From: Desulfamplus sp. | Lineage (GTDB): Bacteria; Desulfobacterota; Desulfobacteria; Desulfobacterales; Desulfobacteraceae | DNA: 5,479 bases | Reading direction: 5' to 3' | Assembly (NCBI GenBank): GCA_015231395.1 | Contig: JADGBP010000177.1 | Span: forward strand, 1-5,479 | Shown: piece after piece, positions 1 through 5,479 of the stretch | Layout of the letters: every line of letters starts with the position of its first letter | Position numbering within the stretch: the stretch's first letter is position 1 | Notes under the pieces: model-generated | What the model was told of the DNA's origin: nothing | The model's database searches: none | The model's input: the letters and a program-made list of their open reading frames with translations, nothing else | Position numbers and translations under genes: made by a program

Positions 1-1152
1 TCCCCAGCCTATGAAAACCAATCCATAGTTAAAACCAAGATTTTTTGCACCAAAAAAATCTGCTGTAAATGATGGCATCAGGGAGAGTCCACCACCGTAT
101 TGCCAGTATGCAACACCAACTACAAGGAAAAGAAGGAATAAATTTGCGGTTGAGATAACATAAGGTAGAAGAAAGAGGCATATTGCAGAGACAGCACAGT
201 TGAGACAGTAAGCATTAAGCCTTCCGATTTTATCGGAATAATATCCTGTGCCAACGCGTCCTGAAGCATTAACAAGTCCACCAAAAGAGACTAAAAGCCA
301 TGCGTTTGCCACGAAAAACGGCATACCTTTTGCTGTACTCATCAAAAGTCCGTTTGCACTGCTGATGATGAGAAGACCTGACTGTGTTGTAAGAATAAAC
401 ATCAACACCAAGGAATAAAACTGCCATGTTTTCATCATGTCACCGGCTTCCCAGTCATGGGTTTTTTCTGTTGCCCCCTTCCGTCCGGCATTGGTGACAT
501 TGGAAGGTGGCTGGTATCCTGGAGGTGGAGCCAGGAGCATCTGACCCGCAATAACAACAATCACAGCAAAAAAGATTCCAAGATAAATAAAACTGCCTGA
601 AATACCGTAGTTTTTAAGCAGATATGAACCAAGTCCGCCAATGTAAAGAGCTGCACCGCCGTATCCACCAACAACAAGACCAGCAATAAGTCCTCGTTTT
701 TCAGGACCAAACCACTTGAGGGCCGCAGGTGTTGGGGCTGCGTATCCAATACCCATGCCGGCACCGCCAAGTATTCCAAAACCAAGGATAAGGCCGGTGT
801 AACTCTTCATCATACCAGCAACGATACAACCGGCTGCCAGCAGAAGTCCGCCCAGTGTTGCACCAAATTTAGGACTGATTCTGTCCTGAATTCTTCCGCC
901 TGGAATCATCAGCAGAGCAAAAATAATGACGCACAGAGAAAACGGGGTTGCTGCTTCCGCATTGGTTAGATATACCCATCCTGCATTTATTCCGTTTACA
1001 TCCATAGGCTGCCCTGCTTTGGTAACATCAACAAGTGCCGATTTCCAGATACTCCAGGCATACAAAATGCCAAGACACAGGTTTATGGCTGTACCGGAAA
1101 AGGTTGTAATCCAAGCCTGTGCTGGGACTTTCTGAATTGCTTGTGTAGCCAT
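1..1152 (-). CDS. OFA-family (oxalate/formate antiporter type) MFS carboxylate transporter, 3' end missing
   Basis: An open frame runs from an ATG at 1152 to the left edge without a stop, giving 384 residues; family members are usually a little over 400, so part of helix 11 and helix 12 are outside. The start follows an AAGGAGA ribosome site by about 6 bases and gives a normal OFA N-terminus. Hydrophobic segments lie at about residues 14-36, 68-84, 97-114, 119-140, 154-176, 186-207, 244-267, 279-304, 316-334 and 338-359. A Pro-rich hydrophilic loop (208-240) separates the two six-helix halves. MFS motif A loops are GGRIQDRISPKFG (85-97) and SGRVGTGYYSDKIGR (297-311). The GIGYAAPTPAALKWFGP stretch (134-150) and FGAKNLGFNYG (367-377) are typical of the OFA family. 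It should be an inner-membrane secondary carrier of small carboxylates. Standing downstream of two acyl-CoA synthetases, it may import acetate, propionate or a related monocarboxylate. Family is confident; substrate is inferred. Confidence 0.9.
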   Translation of the reverse strand, partial: MATQAIQKVPAQAWITTFSGTAINLCLGILYAWSIWKSALVDVTKAGQPMDVNGINAGWVYLTNAEAATPFSLCVIIFALLMIPGGRIQDRISPKFGATLGGLLLAAGCIVAGMMKSYTGLILGFGILGGAGMGIGYAAPTPAALKWFGPEKRGLIAGLVVGGYGGAALYIGGLGSYLLKNYGISGSFIYLGIFFAVIVVIAGQMLLAPPPGYQPPSNVTNAGRKGATEKTHDWEAGDMMKTWQFYSLVLMFILTTQSGLLIISSANGLLMSTAKGMPFFVANAWLLVSFGGLVNASGRVGTGYYSDKIGRLNAYCLNCAVSAICLFLLPYVISTANLFLLFLVVGVAYWQYGGGLSLMPSFTADFFGAKNLGFNYGLVFIGWG

Positions 1153-1181
1153 TTTGAATCTCCTTTAATATAGAAATCTTA

Positions 1182-1281
1182 AATTGCAAATTGCCATCGC
1201 AAATATGAAAATTTTCAATTACAAAGTGCCTCGCAAATGTGAAAGTTTTCAATTGCAAAGTGCCTCGCAAATATGAAAATT
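1182..1281. repeat. Tandem repeat, about three copies of a 34-35-base AT-rich unit
   Basis: Three head-to-tail copies occupy most of the gap between the prpE-like stop and the transporter start: 1182-1216 (35 bases), 1217-1250 (34 bases) and 1251-1281 (31 bases, last few bases missing). Each starts AATT(G/A)CAAA, has a TCGCAAAT core and ends near GAAA(A/G)TT. Copies 2 and 3 differ at 3 of 31 positions, all G/A changes; copies 1 and 3 differ by one substitution and one inserted base. Copy 1 ends in the 10-base palindrome GAAAATTTTC, copy 2 in GAAAGTTTTC. There is no unique sequence between units. The array ends 29 bases before the transporter start codon, so it lies in the leader of that gene if the genes are co-transcribed. 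Function unknown: a protein-binding array, an mRNA spacer or a neutral minisatellite are all possible. Confidence 0.9.
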
Positions 1282-1287
1282 AGAACA

Positions 1288-3192
1288 TCATTTGGCCTGT
1301 GGGCCATAACCGACCTTGCCGAGACTCTCTTCAATCTCTTCTAAAATAACAGGATCATCAATGGTTGCAGGTACTTTATACTCTTTTTTATCGGCAATGC
1401 TTCGCATCGTTCCCCTAAGAATTTTTCCGGATCTTGTTTTCGGAAGCCTTTTGACGATCGTGGCTGTCTTGAACGCTGCAACAGGTCCAATCATATCCCT
1501 GACCATCTGAACTGCCTCTTTGACGATTTCAGCATGATCTCTTGTAACTCCAGCATTTACAACCAGGAAGCCAAGAGGGACTTGCCCCTTAAGCTGATCT
1601 TCTACACCCATGACAGCACATTCTGCCACGTCAGGATGGTTGGCAAGAACCTCTTCCATAGCACCGGTGGAGAGCCTGTGTCCCGCGACATTGATGATAT
1701 CATCAGTTCTGGACATTACATAAATATATCCTTCATCGTCAATAAATCCGGCATCCGCAGTTTTGTAGTATCCTGGGAACTCTTCAAGATAGGCTTTTAT
1801 ATACCTGTCATCATTTTGCCACAAGGTGGGAAGTGTTCCGGGAGGAAGGGGCAGTTTGACCACAATCGCACCAATCTGTCCGGCAGCCATAGGCTTGCAG
1901 TCCGGATCTACCACCTGAACATCCCATCCCGGCACAGCCTTGGTAGGAGATCCAGGTTTAACCGGAAATCTTGCTATGCCCATGCAGTTAGCAGCAATTG
2001 CCCAGCCAGTCTCGGTCTGCCACCAGTGGTCAATAACAGGTACTTTCAGATTTCTTTCTGACCAGTGAAGGGTATCGGGATCAGTTCTTTCTCCGGCAAG
2101 GAACAGGGTCTCAAATTTTGACAGATCGTAGTTTGCGACAAGCTTTGCTTCTGGATCTTCCCTTTTTATGGCACGAAATGCCGTAGGTGCAGTAAACATC
2201 GCCTTTACTTTATATTCAGATATAACCCGCCAAAATGTTCCGGCATCAGGGGTTCCTACAGGTTTACCCTCAAACATTACTGTGGTTGCACCTTTAAAAA
2301 GCGGTGCATAGACAATGTATGAGTGACCAACCACCCAGCCGATATCAGATGCAGCCCACCAAACATCGCCTTCGTCAATGTTATATACCGCCTTCATTGT
2401 CCACTTGAGAGCCACCATGTGTCCGCCGTTATCTCTGACCACACCTTTTGGCTGTCCTGTAGTGCCGGAAGTGTAGAGAATATACAGGGGATCAGTTGCC
2501 TTTACAGGAACGCAATCATGGGGTTTCGCATCAGACATCAATGTGCTCCAGTCATAATCTCTGCCTTTTTGAAGGGATGCTGTCTCCATTGGACGCTGGA
2601 AAATAATGGTTGCCTTGGGTTTGCTCTCGGAAAGGTCAATTGCCTTGTCAAGAAGTGGTTTGTATGGAATTTTCTTTTTAACCTCAATGCCACATGAGGC
2701 TGAGATAATAACTTTGGGTTTAGCGTCATTTATTCTTGTCGCAAGTTCGTTAGCCGCGAATCCGCCAAAAACAACGGAATGAATCGCACCGATACGGGCA
2801 CATCCAAGCATGGCAATGGCAGCTTCGGGAATCATGGGCATGTAAATAATAATTCTATCCCCTTTTGCAACGCCCATAGAGCTTAAGACACCTGCGAATT
2901 TTGCCACCTCATCTCTCAACTGTTTAAAGGTGTAGGTTTTTTTAGTGTCAGTAACAGGACTGTCATAAATCAGGGCGGCTCTCTCTCCATTACCATTATC
3001 AATATGGAGATCAAGAGCATTGTAGCAGGTGTTCATCTCACCGCCAGTGAACCACCTGTAAAAAGGTTTGTTGGAATCATCAAGTACTTTATCCCATTTT
3101 TTATACCAGTGACAATCTTCTGCAACAGACCCCCAGAAACCATCAGGATCATTCAGGGATTGTTCGTAAGCGTCTTTATACTCGTTTGACAT
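1288..3192 (-). CDS. prpE: Propionyl-CoA synthetase (propionate--CoA ligase, AMP-forming), PrpE/ACSS3 type
   Basis: The 634-residue product, near the usual PrpE length, should activate propionate with ATP and CoA to propionyl-CoA, AMP and PPi in the cytoplasm. ATG at 3192 follows AAGGA by 9 bases, and the N-terminus resembles other PrpE proteins. Domains in order: acetyl-CoA synthetase N-terminal cap (about 5-65); large adenylation domain with the P-loop YTSGTTGQPKG (240-250), DIGWVVGHSYIVYAPL (283-298), TAPTAFRAI (334-342) and HWWQTETG (389-396); small C-terminal domain from the hinge SRTDDIINVAGHRLST (494-509) to LPKTRSGK (583-590). Ala366 in FLAGER (364-369) stands where acetate-specific enzymes have Val, and Val288 where they have Thr; both are seen in propionate enzymes. 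The AGER form, with Arg where bacterial PrpE often has Pro, recalls animal ACSS3. Lys590 is the expected catalytic and acetylatable lysine. The gene lies 146 bases after acs and 135 before a carboxylate transporter. Butyrate or isobutyrate activity is possible. No frameshift or lost motif is seen. Confidence 0.92.
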   Translation of the reverse strand: MSNEYKDAYEQSLNDPDGFWGSVAEDCHWYKKWDKVLDDSNKPFYRWFTGGEMNTCYNALDLHIDNGNGERAALIYDSPVTDTKKTYTFKQLRDEVAKFAGVLSSMGVAKGDRIIIYMPMIPEAAIAMLGCARIGAIHSVVFGGFAANELATRINDAKPKVIISASCGIEVKKKIPYKPLLDKAIDLSESKPKATIIFQRPMETASLQKGRDYDWSTLMSDAKPHDCVPVKATDPLYILYTSGTTGQPKGVVRDNGGHMVALKWTMKAVYNIDEGDVWWAASDIGWVVGHSYIVYAPLFKGATTVMFEGKPVGTPDAGTFWRVISEYKVKAMFTAPTAFRAIKREDPEAKLVANYDLSKFETLFLAGERTDPDTLHWSERNLKVPVIDHWWQTETGWAIAANCMGIARFPVKPGSPTKAVPGWDVQVVDPDCKPMAAGQIGAIVVKLPLPPGTLPTLWQNDDRYIKAYLEEFPGYYKTADAGFIDDEGYIYVMSRTDDIINVAGHRLSTGAMEEVLANHPDVAECAVMGVEDQLKGQVPLGFLVVNAGVTRDHAEIVKEAVQMVRDMIGPVAAFKTATIVKRLPKTRSGKILRGTMRSIADKKEYKVPATIDDPVILEEIEESLGKVGYGPQAK

Positions 3193-3233
3193 AAATTTAA
3201 GTCCTTATTATCGTATTGTTAAGAAATCCAGGA

Positions 3234-3262
3234 GACAACCTCGCCTTTGCAGCGAGGTTGTC
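3234..3262 (-). promoter_or_regulatory. Perfect 11-bp stem-loop in the prpE leader
   Basis: Bases 3234-3244 (GACAACCTCGC) are the exact reverse complement of 3252-3262, separated by a 7-base loop. On the minus strand the hairpin lies 42 bases upstream of the prpE start codon. It is not followed by a clean T-run, so it does not look like an ordinary intrinsic terminator. A TATAAT box at 3269-3274 would start transcription at about 3260-3263, making this stem the very 5' end of the prpE message. Such 5' stems are known to protect transcripts from decay. An attenuator, a processing site or a dyad operator remain possible. The structure is seen directly; its role is inferred. Confidence 0.6.
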
Positions 3263-3268
3263 AACAGA

Positions 3269-3274
3269 ATTATA
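3269..3274 (-). promoter_or_regulatory. prpE: Candidate -10 box (TATAAT) for prpE
   Basis: The minus strand reads TATAAT, a perfect match to the housekeeping -10 consensus, in the AT-rich gap upstream of prpE. No good -35 hexamer sits 16-18 bases upstream; the best there are poor matches such as CTTATG, and there is no TGn extension. If active it would give a leader of about 70 bases starting with the 11-bp hairpin at 3234-3262. Perfect hexamers also arise by chance in AT-rich DNA, so this is tentative. Confidence 0.3.
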
Positions 3275-3294
3275 AGACTTTAAAAATATTCATA

Positions 3295-3324
3295 AGGCTT
3301 CAGCCAGTAAAAGACTTGAAGCCT
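3295..3324 (-). terminator. Stem-loop just downstream of acs, possible weak terminator
   Basis: Bases 3295-3302 (AGGCTTCA) pair perfectly with 3317-3324 (TGAAGCCT) around a 14-base loop, which can itself form three more pairs on the minus strand. The structure begins 14 bases after the acs stop codon, where a terminator or 3' stabilising hairpin would be expected. On the minus strand the stem is followed by TTATGAATATTTTTAAAG, so the T-run is interrupted and delayed by about eight bases. That makes efficient intrinsic termination doubtful; partial read-through into prpE is plausible. Confidence 0.45.
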
Positions 3325-3338
3325 AAGTCACAGGATTC

Positions 3339-5375
3339 TTACGATTTCTCAACAAGATGTTGAATTGTCTCAACTACTTCTGGGTTGGCAAGGGTCATTA
3401 CATTACCAACATCGCCCTTATTGGATATGGCTCCGAGAACTCTTCGCATTATCTTTCCAGAGCGGGTTTTTGGCATGTCTGGCACAATCCACACCTTGCG
3501 AGGTTTGGCAAGTTTTCCGATCTTCTGACAAACCATATCGGAAATCTTCTGGGCAAGGGCATCACTTGCCTGAATTCCAGGTTTCAGGGCAATATAGAGA
3601 TCCGGCTCTTTACCTTTAACCTCATGGGCAACTGGCACAACAGCGGCTTCAGCAACCTCTTCCACAGCAAGGGCAGCAGATTCAATCTCTTTTGTGCCAA
3701 GTCTGTGACCAGACACATTGATAACATCGTCAATTCGTCCAAGAATTCTGTAGTAACCATCCTCTGATCTTGTGGCTGCATCGCCTGCGATATATGGCCA
3801 GTCTCTCCAGTCCTTGCTTTCAGGATTTTTGCAATATCTTGCAAAATAGGTTTTCACAAATCTATCTCTATCTCCCCAGATGGTCTGCATCAGACCCGGC
3901 CACGGATTCTGGATACAGATATTGCCTGCGATTCCTGCTTGAGTGATCTCTTCTCCGTCTTCGTCAAAAATAATCGGATGAATTCCCGGAACACCAGGAC
4001 CTGCACTGCCGGGTTTCATGGGTTTGATACCGGGAACAGTGCTACAGAGGAATCCACCGGTCTCTGTCTGCCACCATGTATCTACAATGATTGCCTCACC
4101 TTTGCCGACTGCGGATTCATACCATTTCCAGACAACAGGCTCAATTGGTTCACCAACGGTTGTCATGTGTTTAAAGTGATAGTTATATTTGGCTGGCTCA
4201 TCAGGTCCTATTTTTCTTAAGGCACGAATTGCGGTGGGAGCTGTATGGAAAATGTTGACATCTAAATCCTGAGCAATTCTCCATGAACGACCAGCATCCG
4301 GATAAGTGGGTACTCCTTCGTAAATTACCGATGAGGCACACAGGGCAAGAGGACCATAGACGATAAACGAGTGACCTGTAATCCAGCCTATATCTGCCAT
4401 ACACCAATAAACATCAGTGGGATGAATATCTTGAATATATTTGGACATAGCTGTAACATAGGCAAGATATCCGCCTGTACCATGCTGTGCACCTTTGGGT
4501 TTTCCGGTTGTGCCGCTGGTGTACATCAAAAAAAGAGGGTCTTCTGATAGCATCTGTTCCGGCTCAACTCTAACTCCATAGTATTTTTTTACCACATCAT
4601 TAACAAAATAGTCACGACCTTCAACCATAGGTGTCTCAGATGATGACTTGCCCGGATAACGCTGCCACACCAATACCTTGTCAACCACTTGCCCATCTTT
4701 GGCAGCAAGTGCAACCGCTTCGTCAGCATTGATTTTGTGGTTCAGAAGTTTGCCCGATCTGTAATAGGCATCCATGCTTATTAACACTCTTGAATTGGAA
4801 TCAACAATTCTGTCTGCACAGGCACTTGCTGAAAATCCTCCAAATACAACAGAGTGAATTACGCCAAGTCTTGCACATGCAAGCATTGTGATTGGAAGTT
4901 CGGCAGACATCGGCATGTGGATGGTAACTCTGTCGCCACGTTTCAATCCCGCAAAATCGCGGAGAAGTGCTGCAAATTCGTTAACTCTTACGTAAAGCTC
5001 CTGATATGTTATGTGATCAACTCTCTCTCCTTCAAGCTCAGGCACAAAATGAATTGCTGTTTTGTTTTTGTTATCTTTTAGGTGTCGGTCAATACAGTTG
5101 TAGCTGGCATTAATTTTACCCCCTTTGAACCATTTCCAGCATGGAGCATCGCTGGTATCAAGAACTTCATCCCAATATTTATACCAGGTAAGAAGTTCTG
5201 CGTGTTCTGTAAAGCAGTCTGGAAAATTTTTCAAACTGAAACGTTCATAAATAGCCGGATCAGTTACATTTGCCTGACCGATAAATTTGCTTGATGGATT
5301 ATAGTAATCCTCTTCCTGCCAGTGTACCGCAATCTGTGCTTCAGTTGTTTCCAAAACATTTTTTGTATCGCTCAT
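3339..5375 (-). CDS. acs: Acetyl-CoA synthetase (acetate--CoA ligase, AMP-forming)
   Basis: The 678-residue product should convert acetate, ATP and CoA to acetyl-CoA, AMP and PPi in the cytoplasm. The ATG at 5375 follows AGGAG by 7 bases; an ATG at 5391 is out of frame. Domains in order: N-terminal cap (about 35-100); adenylation domain with the P-loop YTSGTTGKPKG (285-295), ADIGWITGHSFIVYGPL (327-343), TAPTAIRAL (378-386), TTVGEPIEP (405-413) and DTWWQTETGG (432-441); C-terminal domain from GRIDDVINVSGHRLGT (546-561) to PKTRSGKIMRR (635-645). The pocket residues Ile332, Thr333, Val407 and Trp435 match the acetate-type pattern (Val310, Thr311, Val386, Trp414 in Salmonella Acs) with a conservative Ile for Val. 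Lys641 is the catalytic lysine that protein acetyltransferases silence in this family. The protein is about 26 residues longer than E. coli Acs, from a longer N-terminus and a short Trp-rich insert near 514-527. It is the first of three co-oriented genes; a direct repeat lies upstream. Confidence 0.95.
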   Translation of the reverse strand: MSDTKNVLETTEAQIAVHWQEEDYYNPSSKFIGQANVTDPAIYERFSLKNFPDCFTEHAELLTWYKYWDEVLDTSDAPCWKWFKGGKINASYNCIDRHLKDNKNKTAIHFVPELEGERVDHITYQELYVRVNEFAALLRDFAGLKRGDRVTIHMPMSAELPITMLACARLGVIHSVVFGGFSASACADRIVDSNSRVLISMDAYYRSGKLLNHKINADEAVALAAKDGQVVDKVLVWQRYPGKSSSETPMVEGRDYFVNDVVKKYYGVRVEPEQMLSEDPLFLMYTSGTTGKPKGAQHGTGGYLAYVTAMSKYIQDIHPTDVYWCMADIGWITGHSFIVYGPLALCASSVIYEGVPTYPDAGRSWRIAQDLDVNIFHTAPTAIRALRKIGPDEPAKYNYHFKHMTTVGEPIEPVVWKWYESAVGKGEAIIVDTWWQTETGGFLCSTVPGIKPMKPGSAGPGVPGIHPIIFDEDGEEITQAGIAGNICIQNPWPGLMQTIWGDRDRFVKTYFARYCKNPESKDWRDWPYIAGDAATRSEDGYYRILGRIDDVINVSGHRLGTKEIESAALAVEEVAEAAVVPVAHEVKGKEPDLYIALKPGIQASDALAQKISDMVCQKIGKLAKPRKVWIVPDMPKTRSGKIMRRVLGAISNKGDVGNVMTLANPEVVETIQHLVEKS

Positions 5376-5428
5376 TGATTTTCTCCTGCATTTTGAGGTT
5401 AAAATTAAACAAGGAACATTAAGGTGCC

Positions 5429-5479
5429 TGAGATAACATCTTTAAGATAAGCAATTTTGAGATAACATCTTTGAGATAA
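5429..5479. repeat. Direct repeat with 29-base period upstream of acs, cut by the window edge
   Basis: Bases 5429-5450 and 5458-5479 agree at 21 of 22 positions; each begins TGAGATAACATCTTT. The offset is 29 bases and the second copy ends exactly at the window edge, so more copies may follow outside. Each copy contains a small dyad, AGAT-AAC-ATCT. The repeat starts 54 bases upstream of the acs start codon, a place where regulator-binding sites would be expected. It differs in sequence and period from the array at 1182-1281. No clear -35/-10 pair could be assigned in the visible upstream stretch. Confidence 0.75.

Noticed and set aside
1028..1270. 80-codon minus-strand frame across the repeat array and the transporter start
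   Set aside because: It is in a different frame from the transporter, its N-terminal part is translated repeat, and the transporter has its own strong ribosome site and conserved N-terminus.
1182..1281. CRISPR-like array
   Set aside because: The units are directly contiguous with no unique spacers, there are only three copies, and no cas gene is visible.
1293..1306. Short hairpin TGGCC-CACA-GGCCA (minus strand) as a prpE terminator
   Set aside because: The stem is only 5 bp, it overlaps the last codons of the gene, and it is not followed by a proper T-run.
1534..2061. 175-codon open frame on the plus strand
   Set aside because: It is fully antisense to the prpE coding region, shows no recognisable domain and has no ribosome site that I can see; the minus-strand product is clearly conserved.
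3201..3220. TACGAT/GATAAT as a -10 box near the prpE start
   Set aside because: Transcription would begin at or inside the ribosome site, leaving almost no leader, and the upstream -35 match is poor.
3236..3264. Consensus -35 box TTGACA (3259-3264, minus strand) as part of a prpE promoter
   Set aside because: At 16-18 bases downstream the sequence is around AGGTTG, unlike any -10 box; the hexamer is mostly explained by the hairpin arm.
3584..3844. 86-codon minus-strand frame
   Set aside because: It lies wholly within acs in another frame and has no recognisable family features; a shadow frame.
5411..5430. Sigma-54-like promoter upstream of acs (AGGCAC on the minus strand)
   Set aside because: The -24-like GGCAC is present, but the -12 GC at the required 10-base spacing is TT, so the second element fails.

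Overview
The window is a compact short-chain fatty acid utilisation locus. All three genes lie on the minus strand. In transcription order (right to left) they are a full-length AMP-forming acetyl-CoA synthetase (5375 to 3339), a full-length propionyl-CoA synthetase of the PrpE/ACSS3 type (3192 to 1288), and the first 384 codons of an oxalate/formate-antiporter (OFA) type major facilitator transporter (1152 to 1), which runs off the left edge. No gene on the plus strand could be supported; the plus-strand open frames are antisense shadows of the two large synthetase genes.

The genes probably work together. The transporter would move small carboxylates across the inner membrane. The two cytoplasmic ligases would trap acetate and propionate as CoA thioesters at the cost of ATP to AMP plus PPi. 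The two ligases differ at the residues that shape the acyl pocket (Val407 in the first, Ala366 in the second), which supports a C2/C3 division of labour. Both keep the C-terminal SGK lysine, known in this family as the site of inhibitory acetylation.

The intergenic gaps are 146 and 135 bases, longer than usual inside a tight operon, and they carry structure. The acs-prpE gap holds a stem-loop just after the acs stop, a TATAAT box, and a perfect 11-bp stem-loop placed where a transcript from that box would begin. The prpE-transporter gap is largely filled by about three copies of a 34-35-base AT-rich tandem repeat. A different tandem repeat with a 29-base period lies upstream of acs and runs off the right edge.

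The organism cannot be named from this sequence. The gene set, protein character, moderately AT-rich DNA and strong AGGAG-type ribosome sites suggest a Gram-negative bacterium, and from memory of the families an anaerobic Desulfobacterota/Desulfobacteraceae-like fatty-acid oxidiser; this is inference. The coding content is ordinary central metabolism and I see no convincing undescribed system. The least explained parts are the intergenic repeats and hairpins.
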